Below, one piece after another: positions 44,464 through 54,979 of a DNA stretch of 64,000 bases. Each line of letters starts with the position of its first letter. The first letter of the stretch is position 1. The stretch comes from Larix kaempferi (taxonomy: Eukaryota > Streptophyta > Pinopsida > Pinales > Pinaceae): NCBI GenBank assembly GCA_027924585.1, contig BSBM01000602.1, positions 5,827,501-5,891,500 on the forward strand, read 5' to 3'. Made by a program: the position numbers and the translations under genes. Below the pieces are notes generated by a model, which was given only the letters and a program-made list of their open reading frames with translations, was not told the DNA's origin and did no database searches.

Positions 44464-45400
44464 ATGGTAGAAGAAACAGACGATAGACATGTAGCCGAAG
44501 AGACAGCACAACTTATTGAGAAAGCATTGACTTGAAAACTAACTTTAATGTTCGCCCAGTTCAATGAAATTCTCACATGAATTCTCACATGATTTGCTTC
44601 GACATCCGAAGGATTTTCGACGCGAACTCACTCCGATAAAATCAGCCCCTTCAAAGTGCAAATGAATTTGGACATACCAAATCTTGAAGGAAAGATTGAC
44701 GTAGAATCCGTCGAAAATTAGGTGCAATAATTGGAATCCTATTACTTTGTGAATAAACTCCCAGAAGCTGATAAGATCACCATTGCAGCCTTAAAGATGT
44801 TAACATATGTGCACTGCTGGTGGGAGAACCTCTTGACAAAGATGGAGAAAATCGGAGACCCCATCGACACATGGGATAAATTCATCGAACACAACCGAAA
44901 GGAATTTTACCCGCCCAAGTACCTGGAGCAGCAGTATAAGAAGTGGTAGCAGCTAAGGAAATGGAAAGACCAATTAGTACATAGCTAAACCGACAAGTTC
45001 TATCGACTCATGGCTAGACTTGGCATCCAAGAAGAAGAGAAATTGCTTGTTCTGAAGTATATCAGCGGATTGTCCCAGTATATTTAGCAAGAGATGGAAT
45101 TTCTGACTGTCAATACGCTTGCGGATGCATTCCACTATGCTAGAAAACTTGAAACCAAGCAGAAAGGGAAAACACACTTTGTGACAAAGCCGACATCAAG
45201 ACGACCACCTGACAAGAAGACATCAGCCGAATTCGACAAGTCAAAATCTTCTCAGTCGACCCAGTCAAAGCCAGATCACAGCAAAAATCCTTTTCAGAAA
45301 AGGGAACGTAGCAAACAACCGCCCGACAAGAAATGGTGCGATTACCACCACTCATGTTGGCATGATACATCTTAAATACAAAGCTCAGAATACATTTTTG
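44464..45400 (+). pseudogene. gag: Gag of element D
   Basis: One frame from the ATG at 44464 covers an acidic N-terminus and then the capsid: NLDIPNLEGKIDVESVEN, CWWENLLTKM, DTWDKFIEHNRKEFYPPKY, FYRLMARLGIQEEEKLLVLKYISGL. A basic Ser/Lys-rich linker follows with a degenerate knuckle WCDYHHSCWHDTS (about 45335-45372). About nine stops, no frameshift until the knuckle. The ATG is chosen because it follows the primer site by about 130 bases and keeps the frame. Confidence 0.85.
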
Positions 45401-45895
45401 GAAAAAGTGTCGACATCTGACGCGTTTGACAAGATGGTGGAAGAATTGGATCCATACGCAACAACCCTTCTGACATCAACATTGACCACTCCAGCAGCCT
45501 CGACTATCGTTGACGAGGAGGAACGAGAGCGCCTATTCCATACACGGATATGGGTTTAGCAAAATCTATTACATCTGATTGTGGAAAATGGTAGCCAGAA
45601 GAACTTCATTTCTAAAGATCTTGTAAAGAAACTAGGTCTTGTCACCACTCCGCATCCTCAGCCTTACAACATCGGTTGGATGAAGGATGGACAAGAACTA
45701 GAGATCACCCAACAATGCAAACTCGCCTACTTCATAAAGCCTTTTGAAGATGAAGTACTCCGCGACATAGCACCACTCTCCGTAGTCGACGCCCTTTTTG
45801 GGAAACCTTACCTATGGGATCGCCATGGAAGTTACCAGTCACGACCGCAGAAGGTGATTGTCAGAATCCATAATCAATGGTACAACATTCCATAG
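45401..45895 (+). pseudogene. pro: Aspartic protease region of element D
   Basis: In the +1 frame relative to gag. LIVENGSQKNFISKDLVKKL occupies the active-site position, but the catalytic Asp reads Glu (E-N-G). PHPQPYNIGWMKDGQELEI and DALFGKPYLWDRHGSY follow. The shift from gag to protease may be a mutation or the element's natural frame arrangement. Confidence 0.8.
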
Positions 45896-46079
45896 TGATG
45901 ACCTACACCAACAGTTTCAATGATATCTGCTAAATAGACAAAGAAGATCAACAATCATGCTCAAAAGTTTGCATTAATCGTGATCAAACCGCAACATTCT
46001 AGGAAGACTGCAGCGACGATTCGACTCACCAACCAAAGACGCTCCCGATAGAATAAGTTGATCGAAAATGTTCTCGATG

Positions 46080-46990
46080 AGTATCAGAGTTTATTCCAAG
46101 AGTCGGACAGAGTACCTCGACATTTCTAGGTAAAACACTCCATTGAACTTGCTCCTGGTTCTTCTTTGCCTAACGCATCTGTTTACAGAAGATCCATTCT
46201 TGAAAATGAAGAAATTCGCAGACAAATATAAGATTTGATCGACAAAGGTCATATCCGACCAAGCTCCTCTCCTTGTGGAAGTTCAATCGTCCTCACTCCA
46301 AAGAAAGACGGACTTGGCGAATGTGCATCGACTACAAGGCACTCAACAAAATTTTAGTAAAGAATCGCTACCCTCTGCCGCAGATAGACGAGCTCATCGA
46401 CTGTCTGAAAGGTGCTAAATTCTTTACTAAGCTCGACCTCAAGTCGGGATATCATCATATTCAAATCGAGCCCTCAAATGTGTGGAAAACTGCTTTCAAG
46501 ACCAAGGAAGGATTGTTTGAATGGTTAGTCATGCCTTTCCTCTTAACCAATGCACATGCGACCTTCATGCGATACATGGACAACATTCTACGACCTTTCA
46601 TCAGAAAATGGGTCATCGTCTAACTCGACGACATATTGATTTTCAATCGATCATGGGAAGAACATGTCAGACAGCTTCGACAAGTCCTCGACACTCTCCA
46701 GCAACATCGACTTTACTTGAGCATGGACAAGTGTACCTTTGCGATGAACAACATCAAATATTTGGGGTATGTAGTTGAATTTGCAGGCATTCATGTCGAT
46801 CCAAACAAAGTACAGATCCTCAAATATTGGTCCGTTCCTCAAAGCATTCGAGAACTAAGAATTTTTATTGGTTTGGAGAATTTCTATTGACGATTCATAC
46901 TCGGCTTCAGTCACATAGCCTAGCCCCTGAATCAGTTGACAAAGGGAAATGGAAAAACTGTCTTCAAATGGACATCGACACAACAAGAAG
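46080..46990 (+). pseudogene. rt: Reverse transcriptase of element D
   Basis: Blocks in order: LIDKGHIRPSSSPCGSSIVL, a one-base frameshift near 46310, MCIDYKALNKILVKNRYPLP, FFTKLDLKSGYHHIQIEP, FLLTNAHATFMRYMDN, then the catalytic box, in which the position normally Tyr is a stop (TAA at 46621-46623) followed by LDDIL. IKYLGYVVEFAGIHVDPNK begins the thumb. It resembles the RT of element C in order but is a distinct sequence. Confidence 0.88.
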
Positions 46991-46999
46991 CTTTTGAAT

Positions 47000-47400
47000 A
47001 GCTCTGCACTGCACTAGTACTTGTGTTACCTGATTTGCATCAACCCTTTGAGATTGAGACAGACGCATCGGACTATGCCATGGGTGCAGTGATCACTCAG
47101 TCTGGTCACCCAATCGCTTTTCATTCCAAAAAATTTAATGACACCGTTAGAAGATATTCGGCGTACGAAAAATAACTGTATTCCATTATGTAAGCTCTCA
47201 AGCAATGGAGGCACTACATCCTTGTCAAGGAAACGGTCATCCTCACTGGCCATAAGCCTCTACAATTTTCTCTGACCCAGTCAAAACTACAAAAAACTAG
47301 ACAGCTGAAGTGGATTAATTACCTACAACAATTCCAGTTGGTGATTAAGTATCGGAAAGGTAAAGCTAACGTTTCCGTCGATTTTCTAAGCATACCGCCC
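47000..47400 (+). pseudogene. rnh: RNase H of element D
   Basis: FEIETDASDYAMGAVITQ holds the first catalytic Asp. A Ser-Ala-Tyr-Glu-Lys block (about 47158-47170) and ALKQWRHYILVKETVILTGH follow, the last reading TGHK where a DHK motif is usual. KGKANVSVDFLS closes the domain. Two stops. Confidence 0.82.
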
Positions 47401-47429
47401 ATTACTCTCCTTTTTATAGTGATGAGTAT

Positions 47430-48150
47430 GCAGGGATATGACACCACTACTTGGCCTCAATTGTATCAGGAAGACATCGACTTTTCACCAGTCTACTGAC
47501 AACTTGTCGACTATCGACTATTTCCTGAAAGACACCTTGCTATACAAGCTTGGACAGCTTTATGTACCGACAGGTAAGCATCGACAGCAGCTCAGTTGGG
47601 ATGCGCCCTACAGCAAGACCGCAGGACACTTTGGAGTATCAAAGAAACTTGATATTCTATAGAAGTATTTCTTTTGGCCTACACTTAAAACCGACATCAA
47701 CAAGTACATTCGATCATGCGTGGTTTGTGCCATTGCTAAACCACCTAATCGATGACAGGGTTTCTACACACCTCTGCCAGTTCCTAGTCGACCATGGGAA
47801 TTTATTTCTATGGACTACTTGATGGGATATCCTACTACCAAACATCAGCATGATGCGAGCTTAGTAATAGTCCACATATTTTCCAAGATGGTCATTCTCA
47901 TACCATGCAAGAAGACCACGACAATGCAACAGACTGCTCAAATCTTCTTCACACATGTTTGGAAACACTTTGGTTTACCCACAACCATTACTTCCGACCG
48001 AGATGCCAGATTCGTCAGCATATTTTGGAAGACTCTCTGGCAAAAGCAGGACACACAACTCTCATTGTCGACAACTTTCCATCCTCAGACCGATGGAATT
48101 TGTGAACGCTTGGTCGTACAAGTGCTTCGCATGTACAACCACAAGCATTG
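47430..48150 (+). pseudogene. int: Integrase of element D
   Basis: The zinc domain reads KTAGHFGVSKKLDIL and CVVCAIAKPPNR; the first His position appears to be Pro. In the core, the first catalytic Asp position reads His (VIVHIFSKMVILIPCKK). The second Asp is present (ITSDRDARFVS, about 47993) and the Glu is present in QTDGICERLVV (about 48105). FTHVWKHFGLPTTI lies between them. Frame changes occur near 47660-47800. Confidence 0.85.
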
Positions 48151-48890
48151 ATGCACATGGGATGAAAGTATTTCATACATACAACACAGTTACAATCGTG
48201 CTTAGCACAGCTCTACATGCAAGAGTCCATTTGAGATTTGTTATGGATTTCAAACCTCAAAGCTTATCGACTTGATCAGCTCCTCGACACAGCCAAACTC
48301 TAACATTGACTACATCTAGTGAGAATTTGATAAAGCCTTGAAGTTTTGAGATCATATTTGAGACATCCAGAAGCAAGCACGGGAAATGTTGCAATGAGAA
48401 AATGAGAAAGCTAAGGCCTGACACGAAAAGAATAGTATTCCTCATTCATTCCAAATTGGGGATAAGGTCTGGTTACATCTCAAGAGGGAGCGCTTCACTG
48501 GTCCATTCAAGAAGATCAAACCTTTGCGATATGGTCCGTACAATATTCTTCGATAGATTGGCGAAAAATGCTTTCCAGCTTGACATTCCTGCATGCTGGG
48601 TCTGCATCCAGTATTCAATGTGGATCTACTTCGACCATACCATGCATCACTGTTGGAACAAAATGACTTATCGACAGAAGAACCCGATGACATCCATCCA
48701 GATGTTCGCAAACCTCTTCCTTGCGACACAATTGTAGGATGACGAGTACGCCATACAAGGACGAACACAATTCCCTTGTTTGAAGTTAATAAAGCCGTAC
48801 AGATCCTAGAATAAGGAAAGTGGTACTCTGCTACTGAACTGACCGACAAGTTTCCTCACCTTCACGAGCAAACAAGGGCAACCATTGTTT
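48151..48890 (+). pseudogene. C-terminal pol tail of element D
   Basis: Broken sequence with the post-integrase blocks FQIGDKVWLHLKRERFTGPF (about 48455), LHPVFNVDLLRPYHASLLE (about 48600) and, near the end, GKWYSATELTDKFPHLHEQT (about 48820). Many stops. The last block resembles a chromodomain-like tail but is too short to assign. Confidence 0.65.
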
Positions 48891-48891
48891 C

Positions 48892-48906
48892 TTAAGGAAG
48901 GAGGTC
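48892..48906 (+). other. Polypurine tract of element D
   Basis: TTAAGGAAGGAGGTC abuts the TGATCC start of the 3' LTR. The last bases are impure. Confidence 0.65.
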
Positions 48907-49400
48907 TGATCCACATCACAGTTGGCATTATTGTCGAATGCCGACTTCGACACATCTTCAACGTCGACACAACTTCAACAACTCTGTGACTTTGAAAAGT
49001 TCCGCGACCTCACAGTTTCGTGACATCGACATGCAGCGTCGATCTGCGACTTGCAACTGTCGAACTTCAACAGACTGTCTCTCTATCTTCCAGTTGAATG
49101 TAACAGTTGAACTGTCGAACCGTTCTAACTTCTTTGTAACTGAATGTAACGGGAAATCACCCAAGCATCTCAGCACATTCTATATAAGCATGTATAATAC
49201 TATAACATACATCATTTCATGAACTTATATCCAGTAATAGAAATCAGTTCGCATTCCTCCATATTGTCTGTGATTTGTGTTATGTCTGTGTAGTGTATTC
49301 TTGCTTTGAGCATTTTGTTTCTTAAGCTTCTGCCATAATAGATCCGACTCATTCAGTCAAATTGTTGTCCCCGTCGTGCTTCCTGGCCACATGTGGATCA
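48907..49400 (+). repeat. 3' LTR of element D
   Basis: 494 bp, TGATCCACATC to GGATCA, collinear with the 5' LTR and followed by the target duplication TGAGA. Confidence 0.9.
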
Positions 49401-49405
49401 TGAGA

Positions 49406-50008
49406 AGAACACTTGCCCCTTGAAGGAAAGTGGCAAGGGAACTTGGTAGATGCTAGACAAGAGGTAAGAGGTGAGTTATAAGGGAGCTCAAGCACAATTC
49501 CAGTAGCATAACCTTGCTCTTAGTTTCCCTCTTTTATAAGCATGTCCATGGCTTCTTTTTATAGGCCAAGAGGTGGCCAAGAAATAACTAGATCCCAATG
49601 TGAACTCCTTGATCTCATGATATAGCTCCAGGTACACAAAAGAGGCCATTTAAGGAACCCAAGTGTGTGAGTAGCCAAATTATAATTTGTGGAGGTAATG
49701 GAGCTTTCATGAGTCTTTAATGCACCACTGGTGGTTGAGATTCCACTATTTCTGTCAGTCACATGGATATCGAAGGAATATCCATGTTGGTCGTGCGGTC
49801 ATAGTTTTGATAGCACGCACAGTAGCGTGTATTATTAGACACGTGGCCACGTGGTTGTAGTTCTTGATTGTTTTTGGGCATTTCTGGACTCATGTTGCTT
49901 CTTAGATCTAATGAGGATGTCTTCAGTGGGTTTCATGCTATATGTTGATAACACTTTATCATGTAAATTTCAAAAACGTCACATGTGTGCGATATTTGAG
50001 CGTTAACA
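49406..50008 (-). repeat. 5' LTR of element A, U3-side part
   Basis: Continues the LTR interrupted by D and matches 21733-22365 ('agaacacttgccccttgaag' onward). On the minus strand it starts TGTTAACGC at 50008, next to the target duplication CCCTA. Confidence 0.85.
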
Positions 50009-50579
50009 CCCTACAAATTTCCTCATGCTTAGAGGCTTGAACTTGTTCCATGTCTTGCAGTTTGCACCAGATATCTTCCACTTCTCCAGCTTGCACCTGT
50101 GTATTCACCTTTGTATCATCCATGTGAGATTCCATACAAGTAATATCAATAGAAATTCTTTTGTTTTCATCCAAAGCAACTTTTGAAACCTCAAAGACGC
50201 ATCTCAGTATCTTTTTGGGATCTGACATACAGTTCTTTAGAGCCATTATCTCACCCATAATTTTCTCTAGAGCATTTTCCTCAGTTGCCATGAGCAAGGG
50301 TTCAACAGAGGCTTTGCACTCTTCCTGGCATTTAGTAACCTCGCTTCTTCTCCCGAATATGCACAAATGATTGAGAAGGGACTTGAAACTTCTAAATTTA
50401 ATGTACTTGGAATCACATAGAGGATTTTCCATATCCCAGATCATATTCTTCACGTGGGATCCTATACTTAACATGCAATAAAGGCTGGCGAGAGGAAATG
50501 ATCCAAGACAAGGGCATTTAGAGGTCATTAAATTCTGTCTAATTTTCCTTTCCTCTACCCACCGCACAATGAATGTCAT
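50009..50579 (-). pseudogene. Coiled-coil tail ORF downstream of a LINE RNase H
   Basis: A long open minus-strand frame (from 50579) with FIVRWVEERKIRQ near its start, then Glu/Lys-rich helical sequence (LMATEENALEKIMGEIMALK and VEDIWCKLQDMEQVQASKH) suggesting coiled coil. The apparent C-terminus past 50008 is an artefact: it reads into the LTR of element A. The natural continuation lies at 21362 and below. I do not recognise the family. It follows the RNase H relic at 50.75-51.13 kb by about 170 bases and has the same position relative to RNase H as the ORF at 57911-58601. Confidence 0.5.
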
Positions 50580-50744
50580 ACTGCAGTGATATCAACCTCC
50601 TTGTTGGTAATTAAGGGAGGTCATAATGACCTGACACCTCCCAAAGCGATCCCGAGGCCAAATGTCCAAGATAAATTCATATGGAAAGCAAAGGGGCCAA
50701 CATTTTAAACATGGAAACAAGAAATCCATTTAGTGAGGGGGATA

Positions 50745-51130
50745 GAGTTGTTAATACTTATATCACCTTCCTTTAGACTTGAAGCTTTGTTAGCAAGAGG
50801 ATAAACTACCTTGTTATTCTATCATTTGGAGTGGAGGAATTGCACTCTTGATATATCTTGGATGAAGGCCAAGATTATTTTATGAACTCTACCAATCTCT
50901 TTTTCCCTGCTAGTTTGGATGTTTTGCATTTTTTGAATAACTATCCAAGAATCACCGAAAACTTGGAGGTCTCCAATGTTTAACTTCGCCACAACTTCTG
51001 TTTCCTGCATTAGAGATGCCCACTCAACTTGATTGTTTTTCTGCTTGCCTAGACCCCAAGCAATTGAAAGAATAATTTTTCTTGTGGGTCGAAGATAACC
51101 CCTCCCGCACCTGCCTCCCCCGTTGATATG
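50745..51130 (-). pseudogene. RNase H domain of a LINE relic
   Basis: Minus-strand reading gives a Gly-rich start near 51120, NNQVEWASLMQETEVVAKLN with the second acidic residue, IGDLQVFGDSWIVIQKM with the third, and after two stops NNKVVYPLANKAS, where the final Asp reads Tyr-Pro. The DG start of the domain is not clear. This is the layout of the RNase H that follows the zinc-binding region in plant L1-type LINEs. No RT lies upstream. Confidence 0.75.
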
Positions 51131-53100
51131 TATTTAAAATTATAAATTAGGATATTTATTAATTTCATGTGATTGATCATGTGTTTAAAATAATGAGATG
51201 AAAAATATCTTAACACTTAACAAGTGGAATTAATAAAAATAATAACAAAACAAACCCGCAAATTAAAGGAAAATCTTTGCCTAAAAAATAGGTCCCCTCC
51301 GAGAAATATAGAATACAATGAAAATGTCATACTTTTATTGCACTGAGAGTAGCGAGGTGCTCTACAACCTAGTACGGTAGAGACATTGTCACGTTCCTAA
51401 CATTATGTTACTAAAAATAAAAAATAATATAAAAATTCATGTCGGCTGATAAAATAAAATAAAAAAATATAACAAAATAAAAAGTAGGTTCATAAAATAA
51501 AAAACTAAAACCAAATAAAAAGTTATTAAAAAAACCCATGTTGGCTTATACAATAAAAAAATAAAAAGCATAGATCAATCTTAAACGTGGATCTATCAAA
51601 CAATTTCACCTAAGGAAATTGGATCCCTCTCGATGCTTGATAGATCTAGGTTTGAGATGGATCTATGCTGGTATTAATACAATCCCATTTGTATAATATT
51701 TGAATTCTACAAATTTAATGTATGTGTAAGTAAAGTAAGATGTCATGTTAACTTAAAATTGTTCATATTCTTCTAATTTGTATGTTTAATAGTTTTTTAT
51801 ATGAATGAACAATTTGTGTTGAGCTAGCAATTACTTTTAAAAAAATGTGTAAGTAAAGTAAGGTGTCAAAATTGTAAATTAATGTATAAAAAAATCAATG
51901 TTTTGAGAAAATAAATATAATATATTTTTCTCATAATTAATACTCGGATCTTTCTCAATAACAATTACTTCTTAAAAAAAGTCATTGTTTTAAGGAAATA
52001 AACCTAGGTACTCATATATTTTTCTCATAATTAATACTATGTGATCTATCTCTATAAAAAACTTATTTTTTTTTCTAGTAAATTATATTGGTTAAAAACA
52101 CAAATATTATCTATATACATACTTGTATAAATTCATATAATTTAGTTATCAATTATTTGATAATTAAAGATTAAGATATATTTGATTGTACCAATTGCTT
52201 AGATTATTAATATCACTTCATCATTTATTTTCAATATGTTTAAGTTTAATCTCATATTTTTTATTTAACTACACTACCATATTTATAGTGATGTTTAGAA
52301 ATTAATTCTCTTGTATTATCTACCATAAATAGAGAGAGAGGTTAGAAGAATAGTTAGGGACAATTTAAGAGATTGGCCTAGGCTCTCAACCTAAAAATTT
52401 CTCACACATTTATTGAGAATAAATAATCAATTTGTAAATTTGAAAAAAATTGTCATTAATAATAAATGTATATGGTTATGTACCAAACTAAAAGTTGTTT
52501 TTTCAAATCAAGGTATCATTTAAAAGTTGAAAAAACAAGTCAAATACTAACCATGAATTGAAAATTATTTAAATGCTCATGCTGGCCCTTTTCACAATCT
52601 AGACATTATTTCCTCTAATAGGTTCATGGCCACCTTGTTATTTCCTTTAAAAGTAACTCTTATGCTTCAAATACCACATTAATGCAAAGTATAAGTGTCT
52701 AGCTAAGTTTAATATATTCATGAAATACACCTTGTTATTCAAATGAGAGTGGTTTAAATTACAACAAACAATAAATATGATTAACATCAATGATAATTTG
52801 CAATCTAATTAGTTGATTTTGATCCACTTGAAATTATAATACAATAAATTAAATGATAAAAAACACACTAGAATGAATTAAATGGAAAGCAAGAAATATC
52901 ATCTCTAACTATGGACAATCACATACAATCATTCCATACCGTCACAAATATCTTGATAGACAAACACATTTCGCATTAGATTGATTGTTACCAACTCAAT
53001 TTTTTAACAAACGCACCAGTAATCAACTTTCCATTTCCACCGTCATAATGATAAAAATGAATAATATAATTCAAGAATTAAAGATAACATTAATAAAATG
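51131..53100. other. AT-rich non-genic stretch with local duplications
   Basis: No coding signal. 'gtaagtaaagtaagRtgtc' occurs twice (about 51726 and 51849). 'atatatttttctcataattaatact' and its surroundings occur at about 51912-51950 and 52014-52047. AAATAAAATAAAAA runs are common near 51420-51560. Confidence 0.5.
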
Positions 53101-53119
53101 ATAGATAAAAACTATAAAT

Positions 53120-53870
53120 CATGAAATAAAAAATGTACATATCACTCTCTATTGCCATCACTCTCATTATATTCCTCGATTGTCATGATAGCACTGTTCT
53201 TCTCAAAAATATTTTTAGATCTAGGTTTGTGTCTTAATACGAACCACCAATCCCTATCCAACACATCTGGGTAAAAAAACACTTGGTTGCAATGTTTTGG
53301 GAAAACATAAGGCTCCTTCGTTTCATCCCACATCCTTCTAGAGTTGATACATATCATCCCCCTATCACAATTTTCCTTTACATTATTCCCGTAAAATGTG
53401 TCCCACCACTTGCACCTAAAAATAACACACTAGAAAGATGAGAAGTCCACTGGAATGATCTCTTGTATCTTTCCAACCTAACCCAACTTCCTCTCTTTTA
53501 GGTTTTGATCATGGTGGATAGCATGACTAGATTGGTCGAACTCGACTTCCACTCCACAGTCTTCTATAAGATGTCCATCATCAACATACTCACTGCGAAA
53601 ATGATGCCCATATGCCCACATAGATGGAAAAAAATGTACCTGTAAAAAAATGAACAAATGAACATTAATATATAAAATATAAATGATATAATTCAAAGGT
53701 GCATTGTAAAGTTAGAAATGTATAACATGAAGAGATTATTACCGAGTTGTTGCACCCGATTCCTATGTTTAGCACATCCTCCTCGACATGCGGGTAATGA
53801 CTAGATGCACCATATTTCTTTCTGACTTGGTCAACAACCCAACTATTTGCATAGATCATTGGAATATTTT
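53120..53870 (-). pseudogene. CACTA transposase, DUF4216-type C-terminal part
   Basis: Minus-strand exons: IYANSWVVDQVRKKYGASSH (53859 on), a likely intron at about 53635-53745, then WAYGHHFRSEYVDDGHLIED, CVIFRCKWWDTFYGNN, EPYVFPKHCNQVFFYPDVLD and RDWWFVLRHKPRSKN (to about 53200). The block 'FRCKWWD ... QVFFYPDV' is characteristic of DUF4216, which follows the transposase domain in plant En/Spm proteins. One or two stops. Confidence 0.75.
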
Positions 53871-53879
53871 CTTTTAAAT

Positions 53880-54165
53880 GATCTAGATAAGCTTCTACTG
53901 TTCAACCGTCTGAATTCTTTCCTGTCAATTTCCCATTTCCAATGCAAGTCACAGTTGTGTTGCCTCATTGTTGTAAAGAATGAATTTATCGATGGAATCA
54001 ATTTATGAATTTGCTATTGTATTAATGAAATCAAATCGACATATAGTACATATGATATCAAATATAGAATATGAAGTTCATTCTGAATATAAGTGACAAA
54101 ATATAACTGACTTACTCTTTATCATGTACCTTTTTCTGTTTGTTTGGAGTAGCTCCCCATCCTTT
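53880..54165 (-). other. Probable intron or decayed linker of the CACTA gene
   Basis: AT-rich, no readable domain, lying between the DUF4216-like and DUF4218-like parts on the same strand. Confidence 0.4.
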
Positions 54166-54176
54166 TTGTCCTCATC

Positions 54177-54790
54177 TCATTCATCATCCCAAATAATTGT
54201 TCCTGGTGTGTGGTTTATTTGCTTGATGTACTCACTAGCATGATAGAATGACTCATATACTATGTATGCCTCTGCCATAGACCCCTTGGATTTTTCCCTT
54301 TGTCGAACAAATCCCTTCATGTTTTTCATGTACCTCTCCAAGAAGAACATCCAATGACATGATACCACCCTGACTAATTCAACTTCATCCACTAGGTGAA
54401 TTAGAATATGAACGTACAAGTCCATGAAACTCATCAACAATTCCTTCTCAAACATACAAACAATCTTGGCTATCTCTTGACACCACCGTGGAATGCTAGT
54501 GATATCAATATCCTTTGATGTGATCAAACATACAAATGTAGATAGTTTAGATATGGAACGCCGCAAGTCCTCGAGAAATTCCTGGTTCACACACCCATGC
54601 ACGAGCAACAGATACTGACACTACAAAGTGAACACAAAAATTTAATTGCATTTTAACTTGTGTGGTAAAATATATAAATAAAAAACAAAAACATTTTTTT
54701 GACATTATACGTACCCTTAGAAGGTTGAGATGGTCATGTAATTTCAAAGCAGAAAAATTTGCATCTGCAAAGAAGTAGCATCATAGATTA
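54177..54790 (-). pseudogene. CACTA transposase, DUF4218-type part
   Basis: An open minus-strand frame of 143 codons contains FLEDLRRSISKLSTFVCLIT, then MFEKELLMSFMDLYVHILIHLVDE, then CHWMFFLERYMKNMKGFVRQ and SMAEAYIVYESFYHASEYI. These are the conserved blocks of DUF4218 that follow the TNP2 domain in plant CACTA elements. A short intron-like gap (about 54620-54715) separates it from further upstream coding sequence. Confidence 0.82.
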
Positions 54791-54979
54791 AACCCATATA
54801 AAGAAGGTGCCTTCACACCCAATATATTCCTTTTCCAAAGAAAGATAATTTTTCTTCAAAACCCATGGGACATCACCTTGTTTAAATGGCCAAGGGGGGC
54901 AACCTCTCCTCTATTTTCTTGTCTTGGCCAATCATTCTTTTTAGTATTTGAAGAAATAAGATCTCTCTTGACAGCCAAC

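Larger units (their letters stand above)
43787..49400 (+). mobile_element. Ty3/gypsy element D in A's 5' LTR, TSD TGAGA
   Basis: 5.61 kb. LTRs 43787-44321 and 48907-49400 both begin TGATCCACATC and end GGATCA. The perfect target duplication TGAGA lies at 43782-43786 and 49401-49405. An initiator-Met primer site, gag, protease, RT, RNase H, integrase, a C-terminal tail and a purine tract are all present on the plus strand. The coding region carries several frameshifts and numerous stops. Protease and gag motifs resemble those of element B, so the two probably belong to one family. Confidence 0.92.
21368..50008 (-). mobile_element. Ty3/gypsy element A, old host of three nested insertions
   Basis: Two related sequences bound this interval: 21368-22365 and, split by element D, 43428-43786 plus 49406-50008. 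Both have TGTTA...TAACA-type ends and stand in the same orientation. Flanks CCCTG (21363-21367) and CCCTA (50009-50013) are a 5-bp target duplication with one change. On the minus strand the order from the right is 5' LTR, primer site, leader, gag, zinc knuckle, protease, integrase, 3' LTR, the gypsy order. RT and RNase H are gone. Subtracting nested elements leaves roughly 9.8 kb. LTR divergence by eye is clearly higher than in C, D or E, consistent with A being older than its inserts. Confidence 0.85.
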
